In this document: positions 33,001 through 42,064 of the stretch, piece after piece
Position numbering within the stretch: the stretch's first letter is position 1
Layout: every line of letters starts with the position of its first letter
NCBI GenBank assembly: GCA_965247735.1
Contig: CBDFHN010000002.1
Coordinates: forward strand, 4,774,001 to 4,838,000
Length of the DNA stretch: 64,000 bases
Source: JAOXRU01 sp965247735
GTDB lineage: Bacteria > Bacteroidota > Bacteroidia > Flavobacteriales > Flavobacteriaceae
Direction: 5' to 3'
Made by a program: the position numbers and the translations under genes
The notes under the pieces: generated by a model
Told to the model about the DNA's origin: nothing
The model's database searches: none
The model's input: only the letters and a program-made list of their open reading frames with translations

Positions 33001-34367
33001 AAGGTAAAGATAATGATGGTAAGGTAATTAATATTGTTATTTCTAGAACTTCAGAAGTAAAAATTACAGATGAAAAAACAGGATTGGTATTAAGTACTAA
33101 TAACATTCCTTATGGTTCTACAATTTATATCGATAAAGGAGCTAAAGTTAATAAAGGTGATGTTATTTGTCAGTGGGATCCATATAACGGTGTTATTGTA
33201 TCTGAATTTGCTGGTAGTATTGCTTATGAAAATATAGAACAAGGTATTACTTACCAAGTTGAAATAGATGAACAAACTGGATTCCAAGAGAAAGTAATTT
33301 CAGAATCTAGAAACAAAAAAATGATTCCTACTTTATTAATTAAAGATGGTAAAGGAGAAACATTACGTTCATACAACTTACCTGTTGGAGCTCACATCAT
33401 GGTAGATGATGGAGATAAGATAGAAGAAGGTAAAATTTTGGTTAAGATTCCTAGAAAATCTGCAAAAGCAGGGGATATTACTGGAGGTTTACCAAGAGTA
33501 ACAGAACTGTTTGAAGCACGTAACCCTTCTAACCCAGCTGTTGTTTCTGAGGTTGATGGTGTAGTTTCTTTCGGGAAAATTAAGAGAGGTAATAGAGAGA
33601 TTATTATTGAGCCTAAAACTGGTGAAATTAAGAAATACTTAGTTAAATTATCTAATCAAATTCTTGTTCAAGAAAATGATTATGTAAGAGCTGGTATGCC
33701 ACTTTCAGATGGATCTACTACTCCTGAAGATATTCTTAAAATTAAAGGGCCTTCTGCTGTACAGCAATACTTAGTTAATGAAGTACAAGAAGTTTACCGT
33801 TTACAAGGGGTGAAAATTAACGATAAGCATTTTGAAGTTGTTGTAAGACAAATGATGCGTAAAGTTAGAATTCAAGACCCAGGTGATACTATTTTCTTAG
33901 AAAATCAATTGATTCATAAAGGAGACTTTATTGAAGAGAATGACGGTATCTTTGGTAAAAAGGTTATTGAAGAAGCTGGAGACTCTACTAACTTAAATGC
34001 AGGACAAATTGTTACTGCACGTGAGTTAAGAGATGAAAACTCTATACTTAGACGTAATGATAAAACATTGGTTACGGGTAGAGATGCAGTTCCTGCAACA
34101 GCAACACCAATACTCCAGGGTATTACTAGAGCTTCGTTACAGACAAAATCATTTATATCTGCGGCTTCCTTTCAGGAAACGACTAAGGTGTTAAATGAAG
34201 CGGCTGTAGCTGGTAAAGTTGATAGCCTTGAAGGATTAAAAGAAAATGTTATTGTTGGTCATAAGATTCCTGCCGGTACTGGTATGAGAGATTACGAAAA
34301 TATTATCGTAGGCTCTAAGGAAGAATATGATGAGATTATGGCAGGAAAAGAAGAATTTAATTTTTAA
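30069..34367 (+). CDS. rpoC: RNA polymerase beta' subunit
   Basis: A 1,432-residue beta' subunit. The N-terminal zinc site uses Cys66, Cys68, Cys81 and Cys84 (CACG...CDRCG); the catalytic Mg2+ loop NADFDGDQM stands at 475-483 with Asp477, Asp479 and Asp481. The second zinc cluster is CGTLRG...[13 protein letters not shown]. The bridge and trigger segments ([40 protein letters not shown]) are intact. DUF3467 follows after 9 nt. Confidence 0.99.
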   Translation: [1432 protein letters not shown]

Positions 34368-34376
34368 GAATATACA

Positions 34377-34691
34377 ATGAGTCAACAGGACGAAAACAAA
34401 CAAGGTCAGATCAATATAGAACTGGACGAGGCAATTGCAGAAGGAACTTATTCCAACTTAGCAATTATTAACCATTCTGTATCTGAATTTGTTGTTGATT
34501 TTGTAAATATTATGCCAGGAATACCAAAAGCAAAAGTAAAGAGTAGAATTATACTTACTCCGCAACATGCCAAAAGGTTACTTAAAGCATTAGCAGATAA
34601 TGTAACTAAGTTTGAGCAGGCTCATGGCGAAATTAAAGATTATGAACAACCTCCAATTCCGTTAAATTTCGGACCAACAGGTCAAGCATAA
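34377..34691 (+). CDS. DUF3467 family protein
   Basis: A 104-residue acidic protein: an immunoglobulin-like fold family of unknown function. The core AIAEGTYSNLAIINHSVSEFVVDFVNIMPGIPKAKVKSRIILTP is typical. In many Bacteroidota it follows rpoC, as here (9-nt gap), which suggests a role tied to transcription, but no function is proven. It ends the rpo transcript, with a strong terminator just after its stop. Confidence 0.9.
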   Translation: MSQQDENKQGQINIELDEAIAEGTYSNLAIINHSVSEFVVDFVNIMPGIPKAKVKSRIILTPQHAKRLLKALADNVTKFEQAHGEIKDYEQPPIPLNFGPTGQA

Positions 34692-34696
34692 ATAAC

Positions 34697-34726
34697 AAAG
34701 CGCTCCATTTAGGAGCGCTTTTTTTA
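34697..34726 (+). terminator. Terminator of the rpoBC operon
   Basis: AAAGCGCTCC pairs with GGAGCGCTTT, 5-nt loop, then TTTTT. It ends the long plus-strand block. Confidence 0.85.
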
Positions 34727-34925
34727 TTTAAGCTATAATTTTACAGTAATCTATTTATTGAAGTTAACAATATAAAAGTTTTAGTGCTCTTTAAAAGAAA
34801 AGGCTGAACATAAAGGTCTACTTCATATTTTCTTAGTTTTTTACACCAATCTGTTTTTAAGCTCATTTTACGAGATTTCTTTTAAAACATTCAAGGGTTT
34901 TTTTTTTTTTGTAAAATGTTCTTTT

Positions 34926-34945
34926 TTCTTAATCATGATTAAGAA
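34926..34945. promoter_or_regulatory. 20-bp perfect palindrome upstream of the ABM gene
   Basis: The half-site TTCTTAATCA is repeated exactly inverted with no spacer. It lies 52 nt before the ATG at 34998, a good place for an operator. The gap 34727-34997 holds nothing else recognisable beyond A/T runs. Confidence 0.4.
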
Positions 34946-34997
34946 TATTCTTTTCTATAGGGACTAATTTTGTTGATGTTATAAATAAACAAAAAAT

Positions 34998-35294
34998 ATG
35001 GAAACAAATTGTGATGTAATTTTAAGCTCAAAAGTTAAAAATTCTCAAGTAAAGCAGTTTACTACTTTTCTTAAGGATAACCTTTCAAATGTCCGAAATT
35101 TTGAAGGCTGCATATCAGTGGATATTCTTTTTAATCATGAAAATAATGATATTGTATTTTATGAGAAATGGGAAAGTAGAAAGATGCACAACAATTATAT
35201 TGACTTTATTTCTAATAATGGTGTTATGGGACAACTTGTTGCCTTTTTAACTAAAGCTCCAGAGGTTACTTATTTTGAAAATTTAGCAATCTAA
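34998..35294 (+). CDS. ABM-fold (putative quinol) monooxygenase-like protein
   Basis: A 98-residue ferredoxin-like alpha-beta protein. The pattern (beta) VKNSQVKQFTTFLKDNLSNVRNFEGCISVDILFNHENNDIVFYEKWES matches the antibiotic biosynthesis monooxygenase/YgiN group, small dimers that oxidise quinols or bind heme. It is followed by its own terminator, so it is monocistronic. The actual substrate is unknown. Confidence 0.75.
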   Translation: METNCDVILSSKVKNSQVKQFTTFLKDNLSNVRNFEGCISVDILFNHENNDIVFYEKWESRKMHNNYIDFISNNGVMGQLVAFLTKAPEVTYFENLAI

Positions 35295-35334
35295 GTCATC
35301 TTGTCTAGATTAATACTTTTAAAAGGCAAATCAG

Positions 35335-35365
35335 TCCAGTGAGGTTAGTTTCACTGGATTTTTTT
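35335..35365 (+). terminator. Terminator after the ABM gene
   Basis: TCCAGTGA and TCACTGGA pair over GGTTAGTT, followed by TTTTTTT. Confidence 0.8.
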
Positions 35366-35644
35366 ATTGAAAATAAGATGGTATTTATAATATATTCCTA
35401 AATATGAATTGTGATATTGTCTTGCATTAAAAGGTTGTCGATATTGGTAGTTAAAGCATCTATTTTTTTGTGTTTTCTTTTCTTAATAAAAGAAATTGGA
35501 AGAGTTATATTTACATATAAAGAGGACAAAAGACTAATTTAGGCATCAATTTCTTTTAAACTCCGGTTAAATAAGTCAAATATTAATTACAAAATGTTCT
35601 TTTCTGGAAACACTTTTTTTATATCTTTAATTAAAACTTTTGAG
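35366..35644 (+). other. Intergenic region before the AraC-type gene
   Basis: No ORF of note. One block, AAAATGTTCTTTT at 35591-35603, also occurs at 34914-34926 just before the palindrome upstream of the ABM gene, so the two genes might share a regulatory input. Confidence 0.35.
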
Positions 35645-35652
35645 TAGCTTTG
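35645..35652 (+). promoter_or_regulatory. Promoter -7 box of the AraC-type gene
   Basis: TAGCTTTG fits TAnnTTTG and lies 28 nt before the ATG. No clear -33 TTG is seen at the usual spacing. Confidence 0.4.
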
Positions 35653-35680
35653 CTAGCTGTTATAAATTTTAGATTCAGAT

Positions 35681-36781
35681 ATGGTTTTTATAATTGGTGC
35701 TACATTATCATTATTTTTGGCGTTAATACTTCTAAGTAAAAAGAATAAAACTACTGCAGACGTTTTGTTGCTACTTTGGATGGTATTTTCTGCTTTAGAC
35801 TTATGTTTTGCATATATTAGTTTTAGTGGATTGGTTTTTGACTTTATGAACTTGGCTGGTTTTTTAATGGGAATTCAATTACTCTATGCACCGTTATTTT
35901 ATTTTTATAGTAGCGCTATTTTTAGGGTTATGCCTTCTAAAAAATGGAAAATAGCAATTCATCTATTACCCATTTTACTCTTGTACCTTTATAATGCTCC
36001 TTTTTATTTTCAGGAGGAGAGTTACAAAATTGCTTTTATACAAGATATTATGGATCAAAAAAATGTGTTTTATAACATGTTAAATTTGGTGCAAATGGTA
36101 TTAGGAGTTAGTTATACAATTGCATCATATTTTCTGATGAAAAAGTTTGGGGCTAAAGAGGAGTTATCTGTATCCGAAAAAGCAGATTTATCTTGGATTA
36201 GAAAATTAATAATTGGCTTTTCAGCTATTTGGTTAATAGTTATACTAGCAGATGTTTTTGCCTCACATTTGCCGTCACAAATGACATTTATTATTTATTC
36301 AGCTGTATCATTATTTATATTTATGATGGGGTTCTTTGGAATCAGGCATGGCGGTGTTTTTACTGAAGTGGTTGTGGAAGGGGTTAAAAAAAGTATAGAA
36401 GGCAACCGTTATCAGAAATCTGGACTTAAAGAAGAAGAAAAAATAAAATTGAGAAAACTTCTTTTAGTTGAAATGAATAAAAACAAAGTGTATTTAGATT
36501 CTAATTTATCTTTATCATCGTTGGCAGAAAAAGTAGGCACATCTCCTAACTATCTATCCCAGTTGATTAATGAGGACAAGCAAAAAACGTTTCATGAGTA
36601 TATTAATTCATATCGTATTGAAGCTTTTAAGCTGCTTGCAAATGATAAAATAAAGAAAAATTATTCTATTCAGTCCTTATTAGAAGAATGTGGTTTTGGT
36701 TCTAAGGCATCATTTAATAAGTATTTTAAAATGGAAATGAACATGACGCCTTCTGAATACCTAAAAAGTAAAAATATCTGA
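35681..36781 (+). CDS. Membrane-anchored AraC family regulator
   Basis: A 366-residue protein. Residues 1-225 form about seven hydrophobic segments with no known enzyme domain. The C-terminal part from about 255 is a double helix-turn-helix AraC domain: LSLSSLAEKVGTSPNYLSQLINEDKQKTFHEYINSYRIEAFKLL, then SIQSLLEECGFGSKASFNKYFKMEMNMTPSEYLKSK. Such 7TM-AraC proteins are common in Bacteroidota and are thought to sense a membrane or envelope signal directly. The TonB receptor and DUF4249 pair starts 224 nt downstream and is a plausible target. Confidence 0.88.
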   Translation: MVFIIGATLSLFLALILLSKKNKTTADVLLLLWMVFSALDLCFAYISFSGLVFDFMNLAGFLMGIQLLYAPLFYFYSSAIFRVMPSKKWKIAIHLLPILLLYLYNAPFYFQEESYKIAFIQDIMDQKNVFYNMLNLVQMVLGVSYTIASYFLMKKFGAKEELSVSEKADLSWIRKLIIGFSAIWLIVILADVFASHLPSQMTFIIYSAVSLFIFMMGFFGIRHGGVFTEVVVEGVKKSIEGNRYQKSGLKEEEKIKLRKLLLVEMNKNKVYLDSNLSLSSLAEKVGTSPNYLSQLINEDKQKTFHEYINSYRIEAFKLLANDKIKKNYSIQSLLEECGFGSKASFNKYFKMEMNMTPSEYLKSKNI

Positions 36782-36882
36782 TTTACAGTAAATTACTAGT
36801 GTTTTTTGTCTTTCCTTATACGCTAATACAACAATAAATTTCTTTTTATAGTTTAATTAACATGCCATTAATGTAAGCTGTT

Positions 36883-36890
36883 TATTTTTG
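36883..36890 (+). promoter_or_regulatory. Candidate promoter -7 box of the TonB receptor gene
   Basis: TATTTTTG fits TAnnTTTG, 115 nt before the receptor ATG. The long leader is unusual and no -33 TTG is clear. Confidence 0.35.
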
Positions 36891-37005
36891 CATTTTAAAT
36901 AGAAAATATTTAGCTAGTTAAGAGAGGTGAAATTTTATATTGAATTAATGCAACCTTTAAAAAATACAGCTGTCATTAGGTTAGTAAATCAATTTATCAA
37001 AAACA

Positions 37006-39375
37006 ATGAGAAAAATTTTAGTAGTAGTATGCGTCTTTAGTATGTTATTTTCTTTTGCGCAAACAAAGCATACCATTAGTGGTGTGGTAAAAGAAAGTTC
37101 GTCTTTAGAAACAGCAATTGGGGTAAATGTTTTTATTCCTGAATTGGCAAAAGGAGTAATAACCAATGAATACGGGTTTTATTCCATGACATTACCAGAG
37201 GGAACCTATAAACTGTCTGTTAGTTATATAGGGTTTAAAACAATAACTAAGGAGATTGTTGTAAATTCTAATCAGAAATTTGATTTTTTATTAGAAGAAG
37301 ATGCCACAAGTTTGGATGAAGTAATCGTAACTGAAAATGCGGCAATAGTAAATCTTAGATCGCCAGAAATGAGTGTGCACAAAGTACAAATAAGTACTAT
37401 AAAAAAGATGCCTGCTATATTAGGAGAAGTTGATATTTTAAAATCAATACAAATGTTGCCAGGGGTTTCTAGTGGAGGAGAAGGAGCTTCAGGATTTAAT
37501 GTAAGAGGAGGAGCTGCTGATCAAAACTTAATTTTATTGGATGAAGCAATTATTTATAATTCGTCTCACCTCTTTGGTTTCTTTTCTGTGTTTAATGCTG
37601 ATGCCATTAAAGATATAAAACTATATAAGGGCGGTATACCATCACGTTATGGAGGTAGAGTGTCCTCTGTATTGGATATCAGACAAAAAGATGGAAATAA
37701 AACGGGATTTCATGCTACGGGTGGTATAGGATCTGTGTCTAGTAGGTTAATGTTAGAAGGTCCTTTAGATAAGAAAAAGAAAAGTTCTTTTTTAGTTGCT
37801 GGTAGAGGTTCTTATGCGCATTTATTTTTAAAATTAGCAGATAATGATAATAGTGCTTATTTCTATGATATAAACACTAAAATTAGTTATGAGTTTAATG
37901 AAAATAACAGATTATATCTTTCTGGGTATTATGGAAGAGATGTATTTGATATCTCTGATAATTTTAGAAATAGCTATGGTAATTCAATATTAAATTTAAG
38001 ATGGAACCATTTATTTAATGATAAATTGTTTTCTAATGTATCTTTAATTTATAGCGATTATGATTATGGACTTAATATCAATAGCGTTGGTTTTGATTGG
38101 AAATCTGGAATTGAGAATTTTAATCTAAAATATGATTTCACTTATTTTGCTGGGGAAAAGCTAAAAGTACAGTTTGGAATTGATGGATTGTATTATAATT
38201 TTAATCCGGGTGAAATAAAAAGTACAAAAGATAATTCTGGTGTTAATGACTTTACGTTAGATAAGAAAAAGGCAATGGAATTGGCTGCATATATAGATTT
38301 GGAACATAGTTTTAGTGATAAATTGACTATGCGTTACGGATTGCGTTATAGTAATTTTAGAAGATTGGGAGGGCAATCAGTAAAATTATATGAAAACGAT
38401 CAACCTGTACATTATAATGCGGCACTTGGAGTCTATGAACCAACAAGTTCAATAGGAGAAGATGTGTATAAGAGCGGTGAGACCATAAGTACTTTTAGTA
38501 ATTTTGAGCCAAGACTGGGAGTTTCATATAGACTTAATGATATTTCTTCTATTAAGGCGGGCTATAATAGAATGTCTCAGTATATTCATTTAATATCAAA
38601 TACCAATTCGCCTACACCATTAGATATTTGGGCTCCTTCTGGTAAATACTTAAAACCTCAAATGTTAGATCAATATAGTTTTGGGTATTTTACAAACTTA
38701 AAAGATAATGCCTATACATTAGAATCTGAAGTGTTCTATAGAACTACTGACAATAGACTTGATTATATTGATGGAGCAGATTTAATTGCAAATAATACTA
38801 TTGAAACTGAGGTTTTAATAGGAGAATCAAGAGCATATGGATTTGAGTTATTGTTAAAGAAAAATACTGGTAAACTTACTGGTTGGTTGGCATATACCTT
38901 GTCAAAAGCAGAACAACGTGTTCCTGGAAGAACAGCTTTAGAGCCTGGGATTAATAATGGAGAATGGTATAATACTTCCTATGATAAATTACATGATATT
39001 TCTGTGACTGGTCAGTATCAGTTAAATGATAAATGGAGTTTTGGAGGTAGTTTTGCTTACCAAACTGGTAGAGCAACAACATATCCAAAAGGATACTATG
39101 AGTATCAAGGATTAAATGTACCATTATATACTGATAGAAATCAGGATAACTTATCTGCATATCACCATTTGGATGTTTCTGCAACATTAACACCTAGAAA
39201 AAATAAAGGAAGAAAATGGCAAGCAGAATGGGTCTTTGGTATTTACAATTTATATGCCCGTAAAAATGCTGCATCGGTAACTTTTAGACAAAATGAAGAT
39301 ACCAATTATAACGAGGCGGCTAGGCTTTCTATTTTCGGAATGGTGCCATCTGTAACCTATAACTTTAAATTCTAA
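37006..39375 (+). CDS. TonB-dependent outer-membrane receptor with carboxypeptidase-regulatory-like domain
   Basis: A 789-residue outer-membrane receptor. A signal peptide (MRKILVVVCVFSMLFSFAQ) precedes a CarboxypepD_reg-like beta domain (HTISGVVKESSSL ... GFYSMTLPEGTYKLSVSYIGF), a plug domain (PGVSSGGEGASGFNVRGGAADQNLILLDEAIIYN) and a long beta barrel ending VTYNFKF. It lacks a SusC-length barrel (about 1,000 residues), so it is a smaller receptor type. It is followed six nt later by a DUF4249 lipoprotein, the usual pairing of this receptor class. The substrate is unknown; peptides or metal complexes are possible. Confidence 0.9.
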   Translation: MRKILVVVCVFSMLFSFAQTKHTISGVVKESSSLETAIGVNVFIPELAKGVITNEYGFYSMTLPEGTYKLSVSYIGFKTITKEIVVNSNQKFDFLLEEDATSLDEVIVTENAAIVNLRSPEMSVHKVQISTIKKMPAILGEVDILKSIQMLPGVSSGGEGASGFNVRGGAADQNLILLDEAIIYNSSHLFGFFSVFNADAIKDIKLYKGGIPSRYGGRVSSVLDIRQKDGNKTGFHATGGIGSVSSRLMLEGPLDKKKKSSFLVAGRGSYAHLFLKLADNDNSAYFYDINTKISYEFNENNRLYLSGYYGRDVFDISDNFRNSYGNSILNLRWNHLFNDKLFSNVSLIYSDYDYGLNINSVGFDWKSGIENFNLKYDFTYFAGEKLKVQFGIDGLYYNFNPGEIKSTKDNSGVNDFTLDKKKAMELAAYIDLEHSFSDKLTMRYGLRYSNFRRLGGQSVKLYENDQPVHYNAALGVYEPTSSIGEDVYKSGETISTFSNFEPRLGVSYRLNDISSIKAGYNRMSQYIHLISNTNSPTPLDIWAPSGKYLKPQMLDQYSFGYFTNLKDNAYTLESEVFYRTTDNRLDYIDGADLIANNTIETEVLIGESRAYGFELLLKKNTGKLTGWLAYTLSKAEQRVPGRTALEPGINNGEWYNTSYDKLHDISVTGQYQLNDKWSFGGSFAYQTGRATTYPKGYYEYQGLNVPLYTDRNQDNLSAYHHLDVSATLTPRKNKGRKWQAEWVFGIYNLYARKNAASVTFRQNEDTNYNEAARLSIFGMVPSVTYNFKF

Positions 39376-39381
39376 GAAATA

Positions 39382-40251
39382 ATGATAAAGAAAATTATAT
39401 ACATATTTGTTTTAGCATTGACATTTACTTCTTGTGAAGATGTAATAGATGTTGATTTGGAAAAAGGTAAAGAACGTCTTGTAGTAGATGCGTCTCTAAA
39501 TTGGTATAGAGATTACCCTTCAAATGCTATGGGTTCTGGTGCTAATCAAGAAATAGTACTAACAAAAACTGCTGGATATTACGACAGAGAGGTTAAGGTT
39601 GCCAATGGCGCTGTAGTAACAGTAACAAATACTGATACTGATGAGATATTTACATTTACGGAAGATGGAGCAACAGGAATATATAAATGCACAAATTTTA
39701 AACCATTTATTGGTAATACCTATACCTTAAGTGTTTCACATGGCGGGGAGCATTATGTTTCAACAAGTACTATTGCAAATACTCCAGTGATCGATAAAAT
39801 AGACCAAGTAAAAGGTGGTGTTTTTGATAAGGACAAAATAGTGCTTAATATGCATTATAAAGATAAGAAAGATGTAGAAAATTATTATTTGTTAGATTAT
39901 ATTACTTCAAGATCAAAACGAAAAGAACTTGAAGTTGCTAATGACCGTTTTATAGATGGAAATTCTACCTATGAAATTATTAGTTACGATGGTGATGATG
40001 ATGACAAAATTAAAAATGGCGATGTTTTTAATGTAGAATTCTTTGAAATTGACAAGCAATATTACCAGTACTTAAGTATTCTAGTTAATCAGGTTAATTC
40101 TTCTGGAATTTTCGATCCTGCACCAGCAGAGGTAAAAGGTAATGTTATAAATCAAACTAATGAAGAGGAATATGCTTATGGGTATTTTAGAGTGGTATTA
40201 GGTAATAAAATGGAAGTAGTAATTGATGAATCTAAATTGATTGATAATTAA
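39382..40251 (+). CDS. DUF4249 surface lipoprotein, TonB receptor partner
   Basis: A 289-residue lipoprotein with lipobox FTSC (MIKKIIYIFVLALTFTSCED). The body matches DUF4249: CEDVIDVDLEKGKERLVVDA, a central NGAVVTVTNTDTDEIFTF strand and a C-terminal GYFRVVLGN region. These proteins occur downstream of CarboxypepD_reg TonB receptors and probably act as a capping lipoprotein, like SusD in glycan systems. A terminator follows at 40271-40302. Confidence 0.85.
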   Translation: MIKKIIYIFVLALTFTSCEDVIDVDLEKGKERLVVDASLNWYRDYPSNAMGSGANQEIVLTKTAGYYDREVKVANGAVVTVTNTDTDEIFTFTEDGATGIYKCTNFKPFIGNTYTLSVSHGGEHYVSTSTIANTPVIDKIDQVKGGVFDKDKIVLNMHYKDKKDVENYYLLDYITSRSKRKELEVANDRFIDGNSTYEIISYDGDDDDKIKNGDVFNVEFFEIDKQYYQYLSILVNQVNSSGIFDPAPAEVKGNVINQTNEEEYAYGYFRVVLGNKMEVVIDESKLIDN

Positions 40252-40270
40252 TAGCAAATTATTAAATAGT

Positions 40271-40302
40271 AAAATGCCCGCATATTTGCGGGCATTTTTT
40301 TT
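40271..40302 (+). terminator. Terminator after the receptor/DUF4249 pair
   Basis: AAAATGCCCGCA and TGCGGGCATTTT form a 12-bp perfect stem with a 4-nt loop and a T tail. Confidence 0.85.
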
Positions 40303-40464
40303 GTTTATAACATTAATACTCGTTGTTTAATTGGTACTGATATAAAAGTTTATACTAACTGTTTTTTATCAATAAATTAACTTTTTGTTTACCATCACTA
40401 TTGTACCTTCGCCCTCCAAAAAAATATAAGGTTCATCAATAAAAAATCAAACAGTATTAGTATT

Positions 40465-42021
40465 ATGAAGAAGGAAAAAAGAGTATTTACAGCAAAACAT
40501 AACCGTGTATTCCAGATTGGAAAACGATTGTTTTGTTTATTGTTTGCAGTAATGTTATTAGTAGGGTGCAGTAGCTCTGAAGAGGGAAGTGTTTTTGTAA
40601 CACCTGAAGTTACAAGCAATCAATTATCTGAAATAACTCATACAACAGCAGCAAGTGGTGGAGTTGTAAGTTCTAATGGCGGAAGTATTATCATAGAAAA
40701 GGGTGTATGCTGGAGTGTTGAAACTATACCTACAATTGATGATGCAAAAACTAGAGAGGGAGATGGAACTGGTTCATTTTCAAGTGTATTGACAGATTTG
40801 CTTCCAAATACAACCTATCATTTAAGAGCTTATGCCACGAATGTTATAGGTACTTCTTATGGAGAGGTTATTAGTTTTACAACTGAAGATCTTCCTGGTG
40901 ATATCCCTACAATAGCTACGGCTGTAATAACTAATATCACAAATATAACGGCAACTAGTGGTGGAGTTGTTACTTCAGATGGGGCTAATGCTATTACAGC
41001 TAGAGGTATTTGCTGGAGCACTATAGACATGCCAACAACTACTGATTTTAAAACTGAAGAAGAAGCAGGTACTGGTAGTTATATAAGTTCAATAACTGGT
41101 TTAACATCAGAAACTAAATATTACTTAAGAGCCTATGCTACCAATATAAAAGGTACTGCTTATGGAGATGTTGTAAGTTTTACGACAACAAAAGTATTAT
41201 TTGCACCAACCCTAACTACAACAGCAATATCAGAATTAGCTAATGGAACTGCAAAAAGTGGTGGTACTATTAGTGCAGATGGTGGAAGTGCTATTAGTGC
41301 CAAAGGAGTATGTTGGAGCTTGTCTAGTAACCCAACTATTGCAGATAACAAATCAGAAAATGGTGCTGGAACCGATAACTTTATAAGTGATGTAATTGAC
41401 CTCAGAGGGCGAACTACATATTATCTTAGAGCCTATGCTACCAATGCTATTGGAACCTCATATGGAGAAGAAGTTAGTTTTACAACAGGTGATAAAGAAT
41501 ATACTGGTGATGTTTACCTAAAAAATCAGAATGAAGTTAATTACTTTGGAAGTTTAGGATATACTTCAATAAATGGTGATTTAATAATAGAACCTGCAAT
41601 ACCAACACATTTTTCAGGTCTGGATGCATTACAGTCTATTAGAAGTATAGAAGGTGTATTGACGGTTTCTAAAACAAAGGGATTAACAGATCTTTCGGGA
41701 TTAAAAAATGTTGTAGCAATAGGTAGATATATTAGCCTATCTTATAATCAAGGATTAACTACTATCGGATTGGATGGTTTATCTGCGGTAAGAGAATATA
41801 TCAATATTCTTTATAACGAAAACTTATTAAATCTAGACGGACTTGAAAACTTACAAACTTCTGGAGGTAAACCCGATATGAATATTTGGAGTAATACAAA
41901 ACTAACTAATTACTGTGCTATTCAATCACTTTTAACTACCCATACAGGTGTATTTAGTGTTATGAGTAATGAGTATAACCCTACCAAACAAAATATTATT
42001 GATGGTAATTGTAGTGAGTAA
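40465..42021 (+). CDS. Lipoprotein with three FN3-like repeats and a receptor-L-like C-domain
   Basis: A 518-residue protein. A basic N-terminal extension precedes a membrane segment and lipobox LLVGC (Cys36). Three tandem repeats of about 95 residues follow, each with TTAASGGVVSSNGG..., GVCWS, and YHLRAYATN-x-x-GTSYGE-x-x-SFTT. These are fibronectin type III-like and often occur in Bacteroidota surface proteins. The C-terminal part (NYFGSLGYTSINGDLIIE ... LTDLSGLKNVVAIGRYISLSYNQGLTTIGLDGL) looks like a receptor-L or leucine-rich domain. It is a likely surface adhesion or binding protein; the partner is unknown. Confidence 0.8.
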   Translation: MKKEKRVFTAKHNRVFQIGKRLFCLLFAVMLLVGCSSSEEGSVFVTPEVTSNQLSEITHTTAASGGVVSSNGGSIIIEKGVCWSVETIPTIDDAKTREGDGTGSFSSVLTDLLPNTTYHLRAYATNVIGTSYGEVISFTTEDLPGDIPTIATAVITNITNITATSGGVVTSDGANAITARGICWSTIDMPTTTDFKTEEEAGTGSYISSITGLTSETKYYLRAYATNIKGTAYGDVVSFTTTKVLFAPTLTTTAISELANGTAKSGGTISADGGSAISAKGVCWSLSSNPTIADNKSENGAGTDNFISDVIDLRGRTTYYLRAYATNAIGTSYGEEVSFTTGDKEYTGDVYLKNQNEVNYFGSLGYTSINGDLIIEPAIPTHFSGLDALQSIRSIEGVLTVSKTKGLTDLSGLKNVVAIGRYISLSYNQGLTTIGLDGLSAVREYINILYNENLLNLDGLENLQTSGGKPDMNIWSNTKLTNYCAIQSLLTTHTGVFSVMSNEYNPTKQNIIDGNCSE

Positions 42022-42064
42022 GAAGACAATATTGCTATCTTAATCAAAAAACACAACATTATAT

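Noticed and set aside
40598..41500. Regular spacing of repeats as a CRISPR array
   Set aside because: The repeats are about 285 bp, in frame and encode FN3-like domains; there are no short identical repeats with variable spacers anywhere in the window.
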